Assembly (NCBI GenBank): GCA_016165875.1
Contig: JABBOT010000006.1
Coordinates: 1,513,438 to 1,577,437 of the forward strand
DNA: 64,000 nucleotides
Direction: 5' to 3'
DNA from: Acanthopleura granulata
Lineage: Eukaryota; Mollusca; Polyplacophora; Chitonida; Chitonidae
Each line of letters starts with the position of its first letter. Within the stretch, counting starts at the first letter, position 1. Positions 37,426 through 48,000 of the stretch are shown here, in pieces. A model generated the notes under the pieces. It was not told where the DNA came from and ran no database searches. It saw only the letters and a list, made by a program, of their open reading frames with translations. A program made the position numbers and the translations under genes.

Positions 37426-37502
37426 CCTGGTATACAAATCTGCACTTCAGACAAATGCTTTTCCTGCACCACGATAAGGCTTGGCACAAACACCGTCTCC
37501 CT
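37426..37502 (-). CDS. Candidate beta-rich exon a
   Basis: Reads ETVFVPSLIVVQEKHLSEVQ then ICIP up to the donor CCAG|GTAAGC, ending in phase 1. Alternating hydrophobic residues suggest beta strands, loosely like Calx-beta or Ig-like repeats of extracellular proteins; no family can be claimed. The exact 5' edge is uncertain (AG at 37503 or a few bases later). Confidence 0.33.
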
Positions 37503-37520
37503 AGGCTACAGATATACAAG

Positions 37521-37840
37521 TGACGTCATGGACGGTGGAAGTGGCGCCACCAGACGTTAGTGTGAAATGACGTCACAAAGAGGACGTATCCAACGACCTT
37601 GACGTAATTTCATTGACGTCAAATGTTCCTTTCACAGCTCACGCTAATAACGTCACAGCGACATTGCAATAGAAACTGATACATTGTAACATTACAAAAG
37701 TTGCGCTACAATCCATTTTTGACGTAACAATGAATCAAGATCCTACCTTACACTAGCGCCTCATGGAACTAAAAATCTGCCACCTTCAAATATAGCAAGA
37801 CGTTAAGTATGGCAAACTTTACCACGCTACTGTGACGTCA
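37521..37840. promoter_or_regulatory. Cluster of four full TGACGTCA sites
   Basis: Perfect palindromes at 37521-37528, 37568-37575, 37614-37621 and 37833-37840. The right part overlaps dispersed repeat C. It is just upstream (minus strand) of candidate beta-rich exon a. Confidence 0.4.
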
Positions 37841-37860
37841 AGTGCCTCATTACGCTGTTT
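37614..37860 (+). repeat. Dispersed repeat family C, copy 2
   Basis: Begins tgacgtcaaatgttcctttc and acagctcacgctaataacgt. Diverged from the 21.95-kb copy, with shared blocks over about 200 bases. Confidence 0.5.
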
Positions 37861-38901
37861 AAAGGAATGTGATCTCAATAATGTCTTTTGGTGTTGTTAT
37901 GTCGTTGAGCAATTTTGTGTTGGTTTCTGTTCCAAAGTTTATCAAAGTTTAACAATTAGATCATACATATATGTGGCTGTATAAGTGAAAATTCTTGATA
38001 TAAGTCACAAATGGCTGCAAAAACTCGGATCCTGTTTTCTTGTTCAGCTCTCGAATGTCTTAACAAATAGACGAGTTGGAAATAAATATCCAAGCCTGTG
38101 CCGCTGTTCTATTTTTTATGTCCGAGACGTAACGTCATTGTTGCGAAACGTTTTGATGCGGCTTGCAATCGGAAGCCGACACATTTTTTTAATCCCGTGA
38201 GGTGGCGCTGGTGTGAAGCGGGGCCTTGAGGCATTGTTATGTCAAAAATGGATTGTAGTGCAACCTCTACAATGTTACAGTGTATCCATTTCAGTTGGAA
38301 CGTCGCGCTGTCTTTTATGTGGCATCATTATGACGAGCAAAGGACATTTGAGGTCAAAAAATGACACCAAGGTCCTGTTAACGGACGTTTGTCGAATCCC
38401 ATTCTAAAATCACGGTTGACAGAAGCAGTCTTTTCATGCAAAGTTGTGTTGATTTGTGTAACATTGTGCTATTGTTACCGTTTTGCCATACAACGTAAGG
38501 AGCGGCGCACGGGTCAGAGCTTATGCCTATCTCTTCAATCACTTTTTTTCAGATTTTGTTCACCTTTGTCACCTCTCGCAACGTCGAAGCGTTGAAGGTC
38601 AGAGTTACGGCTTGTGCATTTAATTTTCATGACGAAATGTTTATCAAGTGATGTTGTTGCTTAGTTTGGCTTTGTGCCATGACAACAAGTCACTGGATCG
38701 ATCGCGTATAAGGAGATTGTGACGGAGCTTTGCAGTTGAGTGTTCAATCGATGCAATAAGCAATCAGTCAGAGCGTGTTTCCTATTGATTGAGCAATAAA
38801 TGTGTCCTTATTCTAGGCTCATAAAGTTTGTTACCTGTAACTACGGAAAAAACAAATAGCGATAACCATAGGAATAAACCTGATAAGAAGCCTACTTACA
38901 C

Positions 38902-38979
38902 CTGTCGTGCTTTCCTCTGGCTATAACGCAATCTCCAGTGAAACAGGGTTAGCAAACAGCTAACAACAACTAGCAATAA
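38902..38979 (-). CDS. Candidate membrane-span exon
   Basis: 26 codons from acceptor gttagttag to CAG|GTGTAAG (phase 0 to 0), reading LLLVVVSCLLTLFHWRLRYS and then basic residues: half a membrane segment with a positive stop-transfer. Phase and sense fit a direct join to the terminal exon at 34235, giving a membrane span then a cytoplasmic tail. The acceptor is weak and the beta-rich exons at 37 kb would fall inside the intron, so this remains a candidate. Confidence 0.33.
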
Positions 38980-39029
38980 CTAACTAACAATGATGGTGAC
39001 AACTTCATGTCTCGTGGGATTCTCCGTGG

Positions 39030-39150
39030 CTCCTCTCCGTGCTCGTGGGTTTCCTCCGGACCTTGCCCTGTTCTCGTCCACCATAATGCTGCCCGTTGTC
39101 TTATAAGTGAAATATTCGAGAAATACCAGTCAAATAAACAAATAATAAAT
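39030..39150 (+). mobile_element. SINE type 1, 3' part
   Basis: Keeps tcgtgggtttcctccggacc, accataatgctgccc and ataagtgaaatattcgag. Lies just beyond the candidate membrane-span exon at 38.9 kb. Confidence 0.75.
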
Positions 39151-39162
39151 ATAATATGTCTC

Positions 39163-39353
39163 AACAATGCAATCGATATGAGTTCAAGTCCATTTCATAC
39201 TGGCTGCCTCTCTGGCCGTACGTGGGAAGCAACTCGTGGACTATCGTAGATTCCCCCGGGTTCTGTTCGGTTTCCTCTCACCATTATGCTGACGCCCTCG
39301 TATAAGTGAAAAAATCTTGAAAACGGTGTAAAACATCAATCAAATAAATAAAT
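39163..39353 (+). mobile_element. SINE type 1, lacking head start
   Basis: Starts at the B-box region (atgagttcaagtcc) and ends caatcaaataaataaatg. Head-to-tail with the preceding copy. Confidence 0.82.
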
Positions 39354-39544
39354 GAAAACTAAGATAAATGAATAAATAATAAAGTTTTAATGCCTCATGG
39401 GCAGTATTTTAGCAAAATCGTGAGGAGAACGTGTTAGAACCAGAAATAGTTATTAGGACTTTCAACATAAGTATGATAACATCCAAAATCAGAGCTAACA
39501 GGAAAAGAGACAATGTTTTCAATCCAGCTAAACTAAATTAAAAC

Positions 39545-39665
39545 CACTGAGAATTCGATATCACACATTGTGAAGTTTAGATCTCTGTATCACACAGAGT
39601 GAATTATACAAGTGGATATCCCTCAGTGTTAATTTCATAACTCGATATCACACAGTGTGAATTTC
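39545..39665 (+). repeat. Degenerate ATATCACACAGTGTGAATT repeat
   Basis: Four imperfect units; the core cacacagtgtg is itself an inverted repeat. Confidence 0.6.
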
Positions 39666-40002
39666 CGAAGACCATGCAACATGATGAGCATCGAAAAAGT
39701 GAGTGAAACCTCAGAACGTGTTGAAACATGACTGACATCGGAAAGCCAAGTAATACTTGAGAACATCTCTAACATGAACGGAATCATTCATGTACAATTT
39801 GGATATGTCGTGATACATGACGGAAAGCCTAGTAATATTTGAGGACATCTCAAACTTCATGCGACCGTCATCCTAACATTTGAGAAGGATGTCAGATGTG
39901 ACCGACAGGAAAGGTGTACATAACAGAGAATACACCGGACATTGGAAAAATGGATTTAGCGCAAATTCACGTTTGTGTTTTCCAACAACGATTCACAACA
40001 CA

Positions 40003-40252
40003 TTAAAGTTGTTTTCTGATGGTGTGAAAGATTTCCGCCATATTAGGTGATTGTGGGGACACAAGTTGAAGGGCGCAGTTCTTAGGGTTTAATTGCTGCC
40101 TTGTGCCTAAGTTGCGATTGATACCATTTCGTTTTGTAAAATCTGCTGACCTTATTTCCTTAGTCAGATCCTTCAACAACGACTTGTAAACAAGGACCCC
40201 AAATAAGACCGCCTCCAAATAGTAAGGAATTTCACCGGAGGTATCAGCGACT
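40003..40252 (-). CDS. Unrecognised candidate exon
   Basis: After the acceptor atcttacag the minus strand reads ADTSGEIPYYLEAVLFGVLV and on to KDLTKEIR, then stays open to TAA at 40003 (last residues FHTIRKQL). The composition is protein-like and the acceptor is good, but there is no homology I can name and no partner exon. Chance ORF is possible. Confidence 0.22.
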
Positions 40253-40299
40253 GTAAGATAGTGTGACCATCAGTTCGTATGACTAACGCATGACCTAGA

Positions 40300-41430
40300 C
40301 ATTCATACATCCAATCATCTACATATTCATCCATGTATCTCTCCATTCGTCCATCTGTCCATCAGTTGGCATATCAGTCTGGTTTAACGATCAAATCTTC
40401 CGTGTATCAACCAGCCTGCCCGGTCAGAAATCCTTAAGTCTTCCATCCTTCTCTCCATCTCTTCATCCATTAATCCCTCCCTTTCACTCTCTCTCCTTGT
40501 ATCCATCCATCAATCTATCCATCAATCCATAAATATGTCTATTTCTACGTCCACTCTTTCATGTCTACCTTCATCCCCTCCCCCGCCCCCATCCCTTCAT
40601 ATCACTATCCAGCCATCCTCTCATCCATCCATCTATTTATTCGTTCATCTACCCATCATTCGGCCCATCCGCCTGCCCGCTGGTTGAACCATCCAACCAT
40701 CCGTGTATCAGCTGGTCCCTTGTCTCAACGATCTGTAAATGTACCCATTCAGCAATATATCACCATATAAACTGGTTTTCTATCATACCGTCTTTTATCA
40801 ATTTGTCCGTCTATCTATTTATCCATCCATTTATCCTAAATCCATCGATCCAGCCTCTGCATCCATCTATCAATCCAACCATCTATCTATCAATCCCTCC
40901 ATCCGTCCATGCATGATCCCGTCCTGTTTGCTTCCCCCCCCCCATTCATACTTGTGTCCATCTATCCGTGAATTCATCGATCTCTCAATCCACCTGTCTA
41001 TTCTCCATCCATTCATCCCATCCATTCATCCCATGTTTCCGACCATCAATACATTAATCTACTCATCTATCCAGCCAACCAGCCATCCTCCATCATCCAC
41101 CCATCATTTATCATACATCCATGCATCCATACATCCATCCATCCATCCGTCCATCCTTTAACCCACCCTGTCATCTCTCCAACCATTCCTCCATTCGTCT
41201 ATCTGTACAACCAAAATTAATTCTTCATGCATCCACCCATCCACCTATTCTTAAAGCCATCCATCCATCCATTCATCCACCCGCCCATCGCTCATCTTTT
41301 CTCCATCCATCCTTTCATCCATCCATCCAGCCATCCATACATCCATTACTTCATATCATCCACGCACCCATTCCTCCCATCCTCCATCCATCCAGTCTCG
41401 CATTCACCAACGCATCCTTCCGCCCATCAG
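40300..41430 (+). repeat. CATC/CCAT-type array
   Basis: About 1.1 kb of degenerate tccatccatccat. Open frames of 107-155 codons over it consist of His/Pro/Ser/Ile repeats and are artefacts. Lies about 550 bases upstream of the FAS1 start codon. Confidence 0.88.
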
Positions 41431-41984
41431 TTCAATCATGCCTCCTGGCCACAGTCAATCTACCTGACCCCCTATCAGTTCATCAATCAGTCCCTCTACA
41501 GCCGTCTATACTTATATATGAGCAAAAATACATATATACCCGTACGGTAAATGTGGGCCGATCAATAGTGCGGTGTCCTTACACCTGACTCAGATATACG
41601 TCATTCTCCGGTATTTGCAATCGGGTTACCTAGCAGCGCGTCAGGACGGCCACTGCCTGCCTGCAGACCTACATAACCAGAATAAAGCCACTCAGCCCTC
41701 AGACTGCAGGGTTATCGACACTCAGGTGTGACACACATATCCTTGATTACTGGTGCGGCGCCAGGTAAGAAGCACACACCTGATTCAAGAAGCAAACAAG
41801 CGGAAGGTTTTGCTACAAGTCTGGTGAATTTTGATTCCATTTTGTTTTTATTGGTGGTTAGTATACCGAGTAAGTCATTTGACTACAAACTGTTTAAATA
41901 CAGGTGTACGTCTAGACGATCCATAATTGTGGAGTTAGAGCATAAGTCTACGGGTTCTCAGTTGTGACATCGTTGCGCTCAAAG

Positions 41985-42083
41985 ATGTGGAAAGTTTTGC
42001 TCGCCACCTGTGTTCTTACTTTCGGAAAGGCCCACGGCCAGACCTTGTACCAGATGATAGAGGAAAATTCGCAACTGTCTAAG
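41985..42083 (+). CDS. FAS1 gene exon 1 (signal peptide)
   Basis: 33 codons from ATG to AAG before the donor gtaagc, phase 0. Signal peptide plus the first FAS1 helix. A TTTAAATA at 41893-41900 lies about 85 bases upstream of the ATG and may be a TATA-like element. Confidence 0.78.
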
Positions 42084-45000
42084 GTAAGCATTTTACATAA
42101 AATGGCAGCTAGTTTTTACACCCTTACTTGCAGGTGTAATTGAAATAAGTGTTACAACCTAAAATTTCGACATTTCTCATGAAAATGGAAGTTTCTTTAA
42201 AATTTGTTGCCTTCGCGATTTCGCTTTTCTACTTACAACACGTCTCTTTCACAAAGCTTCGAACAAAGTCCAATTTGCTTGTAACGCATTCCGAAAATGT
42301 TACCCTTTGCATTGTAGATCAATAAAAGGGTGTGATTCTGGAATGCAGTTCAAAAATGCATTAACAAAGAACGTAATGTGGAGAGATGTATGTTTCATGT
42401 GTAGGTCGTGTTTTAGTTAATTTATGCATCTAAGTTCATTGGGATATACATGTACATAAACGGCATATACATGTATGACTTTATTGGGTCTTTGTGTTAT
42501 TTGTGCCCTGTAAAATGATCAACGCCCTACGCGTTCAAGGGGTGATTAAACAAGCTTGTTTATAATATACACATATATTTAAGTATTAAACATAAGTGTC
42601 TAAAATATGTTTATAGGCCTATACCATAATGCTATTATCTCCAAGTGTTTAATATCTGACAACCGAAGACAACCGTGATCACATATCTTGAGAAAGCTGA
42701 GATCACAGATATGATGAACAATCGTGATCACAGATCTGCTAAAAACCGTGATCACAGATCTGGTGACTGCCGTGATTACAGATCTATAAAAACCGTGAAC
42801 ACAGATTTGGTGAACATCCAACTATGATGTGGTAAAACCTAATTTGTTGTGACATTGGTGGTAATTGTTCAACGAATTTCATTGATCTCAGATCTCATGG
42901 AATATATAGTATGGCGTCTTTTTGCGACTGGTCAATGAACTCATTTAATTATTTATCTGGTCGTATTTGAAGCCATGCTCAAGGTTAATGGCCGAAGGTA
43001 GTGGAAAGTCCGGAGAGTCCGAAGTGCCGGGAGAGCCCGGAGTGACCATCGGCCTTCACAAAGGTGACTGGTACACTTCCGGACTTTGTTTTATTTATTC
43101 ATTTATTACACTGATGTTTTACGCCGTAGAATATTTCACTTATACGTCGAATGCAAGCATCATCGTGGGAAGAAACCCCCTCAGAATCCGAGGTAAACCC
43201 ACGACCATCCAACGACTGAAGAGGAAGCCAGATTGAGCTCACAGTATCCGTCTTAGTGAGAGGCTTCTGGGTCGTTCCTCTGCACTAATGCGCTAATCCA
43301 TCGGCCACGGAGACGAACAACCTAGGAATAGAATCGAAATTAAAATTAAAATTGCCGAATTTATTTAACTCTTATGATTTTACAAGGAGACCATGCTGCC
43401 AAAAAGCACTGCAGCCTATTAACTAAGAAAAGATGATAGTCAAACTTGCACAGTGGTGGGTAGTTTTAGTTTCTTATACGATTTTACATTAGAGTTTGAT
43501 TGCAAAGATTACTTTCGATGATATAAAAAATAGTTCGTTGGTGTTTCTGTATTCTTCATTTATACTTACGGATATCCTGTTAGCCAGCTGTCCTCCTGTG
43601 TGCTTTTATATTACAATGTTGTCTTGGGCGACAGTCATTTTGTTGTGTCTCAACAGAGTATTGTCAACGTCTAAGTCTACAGGCTATACGTTCACCAGCA
43701 TAGTAAACACTCCTGACGTAAGCTGCGACAGCTATGTAAACTAAGTCACTGGTCATAGGATCACGAAGCTGTCTTACACCTAAGCCTGACTTCTTCCTAA
43801 ACTGACATATTACTCCTGAAATAACATTTGATTTTAAGGCTAATTTTTCATTTTATCCTGCCATTCTTAGACAATTCTAAGAACCAAAGTAAAAAATGCC
43901 CACGTTAAGTCAACACTTTTAGCCTAGGAAACTGAATTAATGTGAAGACAAAATCTAAATGAATTCTAAGACACCTTCTTAATCCTGGAACCTGCGAACC
44001 AAATTATGAATCAGTCACGACGGAGTGACGACAAACGGCCCTATGACCCACTAATGCCATCCCTGTGAGTTCAAGTCCAGATCATGCTGGCTTCCTCTCT
44101 GGCCGTACGTGGGAAAATCTGCCAGCAACTGCGGATGGTCGTGTGTTTCCCCCAGGCTCTGCGCGGTTTACCACTATCCGCCGTCGTATAAATGAAATAT
44201 ACGGCGTAAAACACCAATCAAATAAATAAATGAATAAATGAATGTTGCGACATCTTTGTGTTTATTTATTTATTTGATTGGCGTTTTACGCCACAGTCAA
44301 GAAAATTTCACTTATGCGGTCAGCATTATGGTGGAAGGAAACCTGGCAGAGCCCGGTGGAAACCTTATCTGCAGGTTGCTGGCAGACGTTCCCACGTACG
44401 GTCGGAGAGGAAGCCAGCATAAGGTGGACTTGAACGACGTCGTTTTAATACAAAGTATTTAATACAAATTATCAGACTAATCAATCTTCTGTTCACAACC
44501 CACCTTGGTGAAGATACATCTGCTTCTTTGTGCACCATAAGCTTCGCATCGATGAAGTGGATTAATCAAATATATTATATACTGGTATAAGTAGGATATT
44601 TAAACATTGCTTCAGTTATACCGTGTCGTCAACGCCATGTGAAAGTGCCCAGGATTGTCCTACTTACAGAGACATGGCAACATCCGTGTGGGCGTTGGTC
44701 TCTCTGCATTGTTTTCATGTTATTGTGTACACGTGTTAATTGTGGTGATAACGCAGAGTAATTCTAAACTAGTCACGTCTAGTATTTTGCATTTAACATC
44801 TCAGCAATTTTTCGTACTTCATCGTGCTTAAGCAAGGGTGCTAGGGGGCGTGCAAATTGTTACTTCTTCAAGACATACATGAACAGTTAGAATAAAACCC
44901 TAATTGAGGTAATTTAACAAGAGGCCGGATTTAAGCGGCAAAGTGCGACCATTTCCCAACAATCACACTGTCGTCGCTGTGCTGGTTTTACTCTTCATGC

Positions 45001-48000
45001 CTTTATCTTTTTATATTTGTGTAGTCTTAAACGAAGTTTTTCGTAGACTAGTTACATTCCGCCATCTGTCAGACAGTTTACACCAGACACCTCCGGTTTC
45101 CTTCACCTGTGAAACTGACCAGCATAGAACAGAAGTAAACATTCCTGAATACAACGTCTTCTAATCCCAACCAGTCGATCAACCAATCCATCAATCATTC
45201 AGCCATGTGCTCTGACACATGGGCAACGCCTTATGCGATTGAAACATACATATTAGATAGCGTCTTATTCCACCATCCTGCTAGCCTCCATGCCAGTTTT
45301 CCCTCCTCAAACAGCTACGTATCGATATTCTGTTAAGTGTGTTATATCTGTCTCAGATGACTGCCATATGTACAGAACATTGTCACTGTGGCTATTTTGC
45401 CACTGTTTTTAGTGACACAGGTCACCATGTTCTATAAGGCTATTACGTTTTTATACCTTTCGGCGTCAATATTTATCAGCTGCCAAGGCAACGGGATAAA
45501 GGTTCATGATGAGAAACGCGAGATTAGGCTATTGAGTCAAACGGTTCAAATAAAGGTTGCCTTATTTCATTGCTTTTTACTACCCGTTTTTGCGATAAAA
45601 TTTGAAACATATCTGCTAAATCGATGTTTTGTAATCTCTGATCAGAGAGCATAAAGACAACGACTGGAACGGGTATGGAAAAATATGTTTATTAGGAGAC
45701 ATGCATCTGTTAATTTATTTTTAAGATGCGTCTCCTCTTGAAGCACGAGTTTTACCTTTCGTACTTTTATAAGTGTTTTTAGCTCGTGAGGTGTGAATGT
45801 CACGCTCAAAATGTCACAGTCAAAACTCCCTATTTAGAATGGCCCATTACTATAATGCCTCATTCAATTTAATTCAGTTTATGTTTTAATATTTCAATGT
45901 TGGACTTAAATCACTCATCCCTCCAAGAATTCAAAAAGGCAGAAACATATTATTTCTACGTTGTGTAAATAAAAAGAGATGGTTAATGAAAAGGGTGTGG
46001 AGAGAAGAGGTAGGAGAGTATATTTTCGATTTTTTTTATGGTCTCACGAATGCCTTATAGTGAAAAGTGATTCGCATTTGTCGGTCTTCAGCAAATGGTT
46101 TAGCAAAGAGTCTATACAGGAATACTTACATTGCAATTGGCTAACGTAACGATAGGTAACAAAACACATCGTGCCCTTTTCTATACTTATGTCTACTTTT
46201 GGCTCAATTATCTAAAGTTCTAGGTCTAATTTAGCCGTATATTTCGTAAGTCGGTTTGCTATAGGTATAAAAACACTAATTCGATTTAGCCCCCAAGATT
46301 CAGGCGCACAGAAAATGGTAGGGACGGGTAGGGATTGGCTGTATCTCTGAAGTGTGTTGAAGTACTGCCAGGTAATTTTGTGGGTATAAACTATGACAAA
46401 TAATGGTTGAAAAAAGTCCATTACTTGTGGCTACAATTAAACAATGAAAAATATCATCCAATGAGCAAGTGCCCCCACACACACTGTTTCTATGGCGATA
46501 GGGCGCTAGTACCTGCATTCCAGCTGATTTATTTTTTAGAAAATGGTGGTCAACCCTGGATGATATTTGGATATGTTGTAGGTCAGGCATCTAGTTATTT
46601 GACAGTATGTGTCATTTGGGCCAACGGAAATTAGGGAATACAGTTTTAGGAGCGTGTGAAATTACTACATAAATAGTTAGGCTTTTTTTAAGTAAGTAAG
46701 TAAGTCTTTTTATACCTAAAGGCGTTTCCCTGTTCAACTTGAGGTTAAGTGTCCGGTCACACTGTATTGCCCAGGCTATGGGAATGTCAACAGAAAGCAG
46801 GTGATGTTTGGGACACATTTCGGAAGACGACAAGCACACAGACCTTAAGCCGACGACGTTTATTTGGAGCAGCGTGTCTGTTCAAAAGAAACTGTTCGCA
46901 TTTCGATATAAACCTAGTTCAGAATTAGTCTCCCGTATCTTTTTTCCGTTTTTTTGTCGTGCATTTCTAAAGCTTGACCTACATGAATATGAACCCTATG
47001 TCTGTGGACGTTTGCTTGTCCCCGTAATGTCTACGTTCTGTTGTTATCCTCCTTGAAGAATTACCCGTCACCATACGCCTTAGTTTAACTTTTTAATCTG
47101 AATTCAAGCACTCTCGTTTTTATTTTAATTCTTTATGAAATATTTTCAGTAATTCTAGACCTGTGCTTACTGCTTAATTCTGCTAGAGGGGTGTAAGTTG
47201 TAGATATTTGTGCACTTACATGAACCGTTAAAAATGCCCTACCTGAGGTAAATTGACGAGAGGCCGAACTTCAAAGGTTACTTGTAGCAATTATCCACCT
47301 ATCACACTGTCGGCACTGCTCTCGGCTTACTCTCTATGCTGCAATCTATTATACGCTAACGTGTACTTTGATTTCTAACCAAAATACATCTATAATCTAT
47401 AATGTAATTTCAAGTAAACTCTAGTTTGTGAAGGCTGGATTCATGCAATGTACATCTACGGTTTGATTTCAAGCAAGGTAGCTCGGGGATAACTTACTGT
47501 ACATTCCAGGTTAGGCTGACTAAGCGCGGAGCAACTGATTGTGTGATTTTAGACAGAATAGTATATATCATGATTTCAGAATATCTGGCATGCAGATTGA
47601 TTTAAATTAACGTATTTCTTAGACGGATTTCAAGCAACGTTCTATATGGGTTTATTTCAGGCGGCGTAACTCTGGTAGGATTTCAGGAGATGTGGCGTAT
47701 AATTTTATTTCATTAGCCTATTTCAAGTGACGTAGTAGATAGCTTGATTTGAAGAAGAGTCACGAGCAGAGTGTGTCGATGTCGGGAATTTCCCACATCG
47801 TAATCGCATGACACATATATATCTGACACAAATCCTGCGGTATGACATCAGTCTTCGACGTTTTCCCTGATATTGGGTGATTCAAATATTTCCCCGTTCT
47901 AAAGTAACATAAGTGATTTTCCGAGACCCAGATCTTCCCATTTACTGGGTGACAAAATTCTTCCCAAGTTGAGAATTACATAAATCTTCCCGAGCCAAGG

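Noticed and set aside
40739..41588. Open frames of 107-155 codons rich in His, Pro, Ser, Ile
   Set aside because: They follow the CATC-type array in several frames at once.
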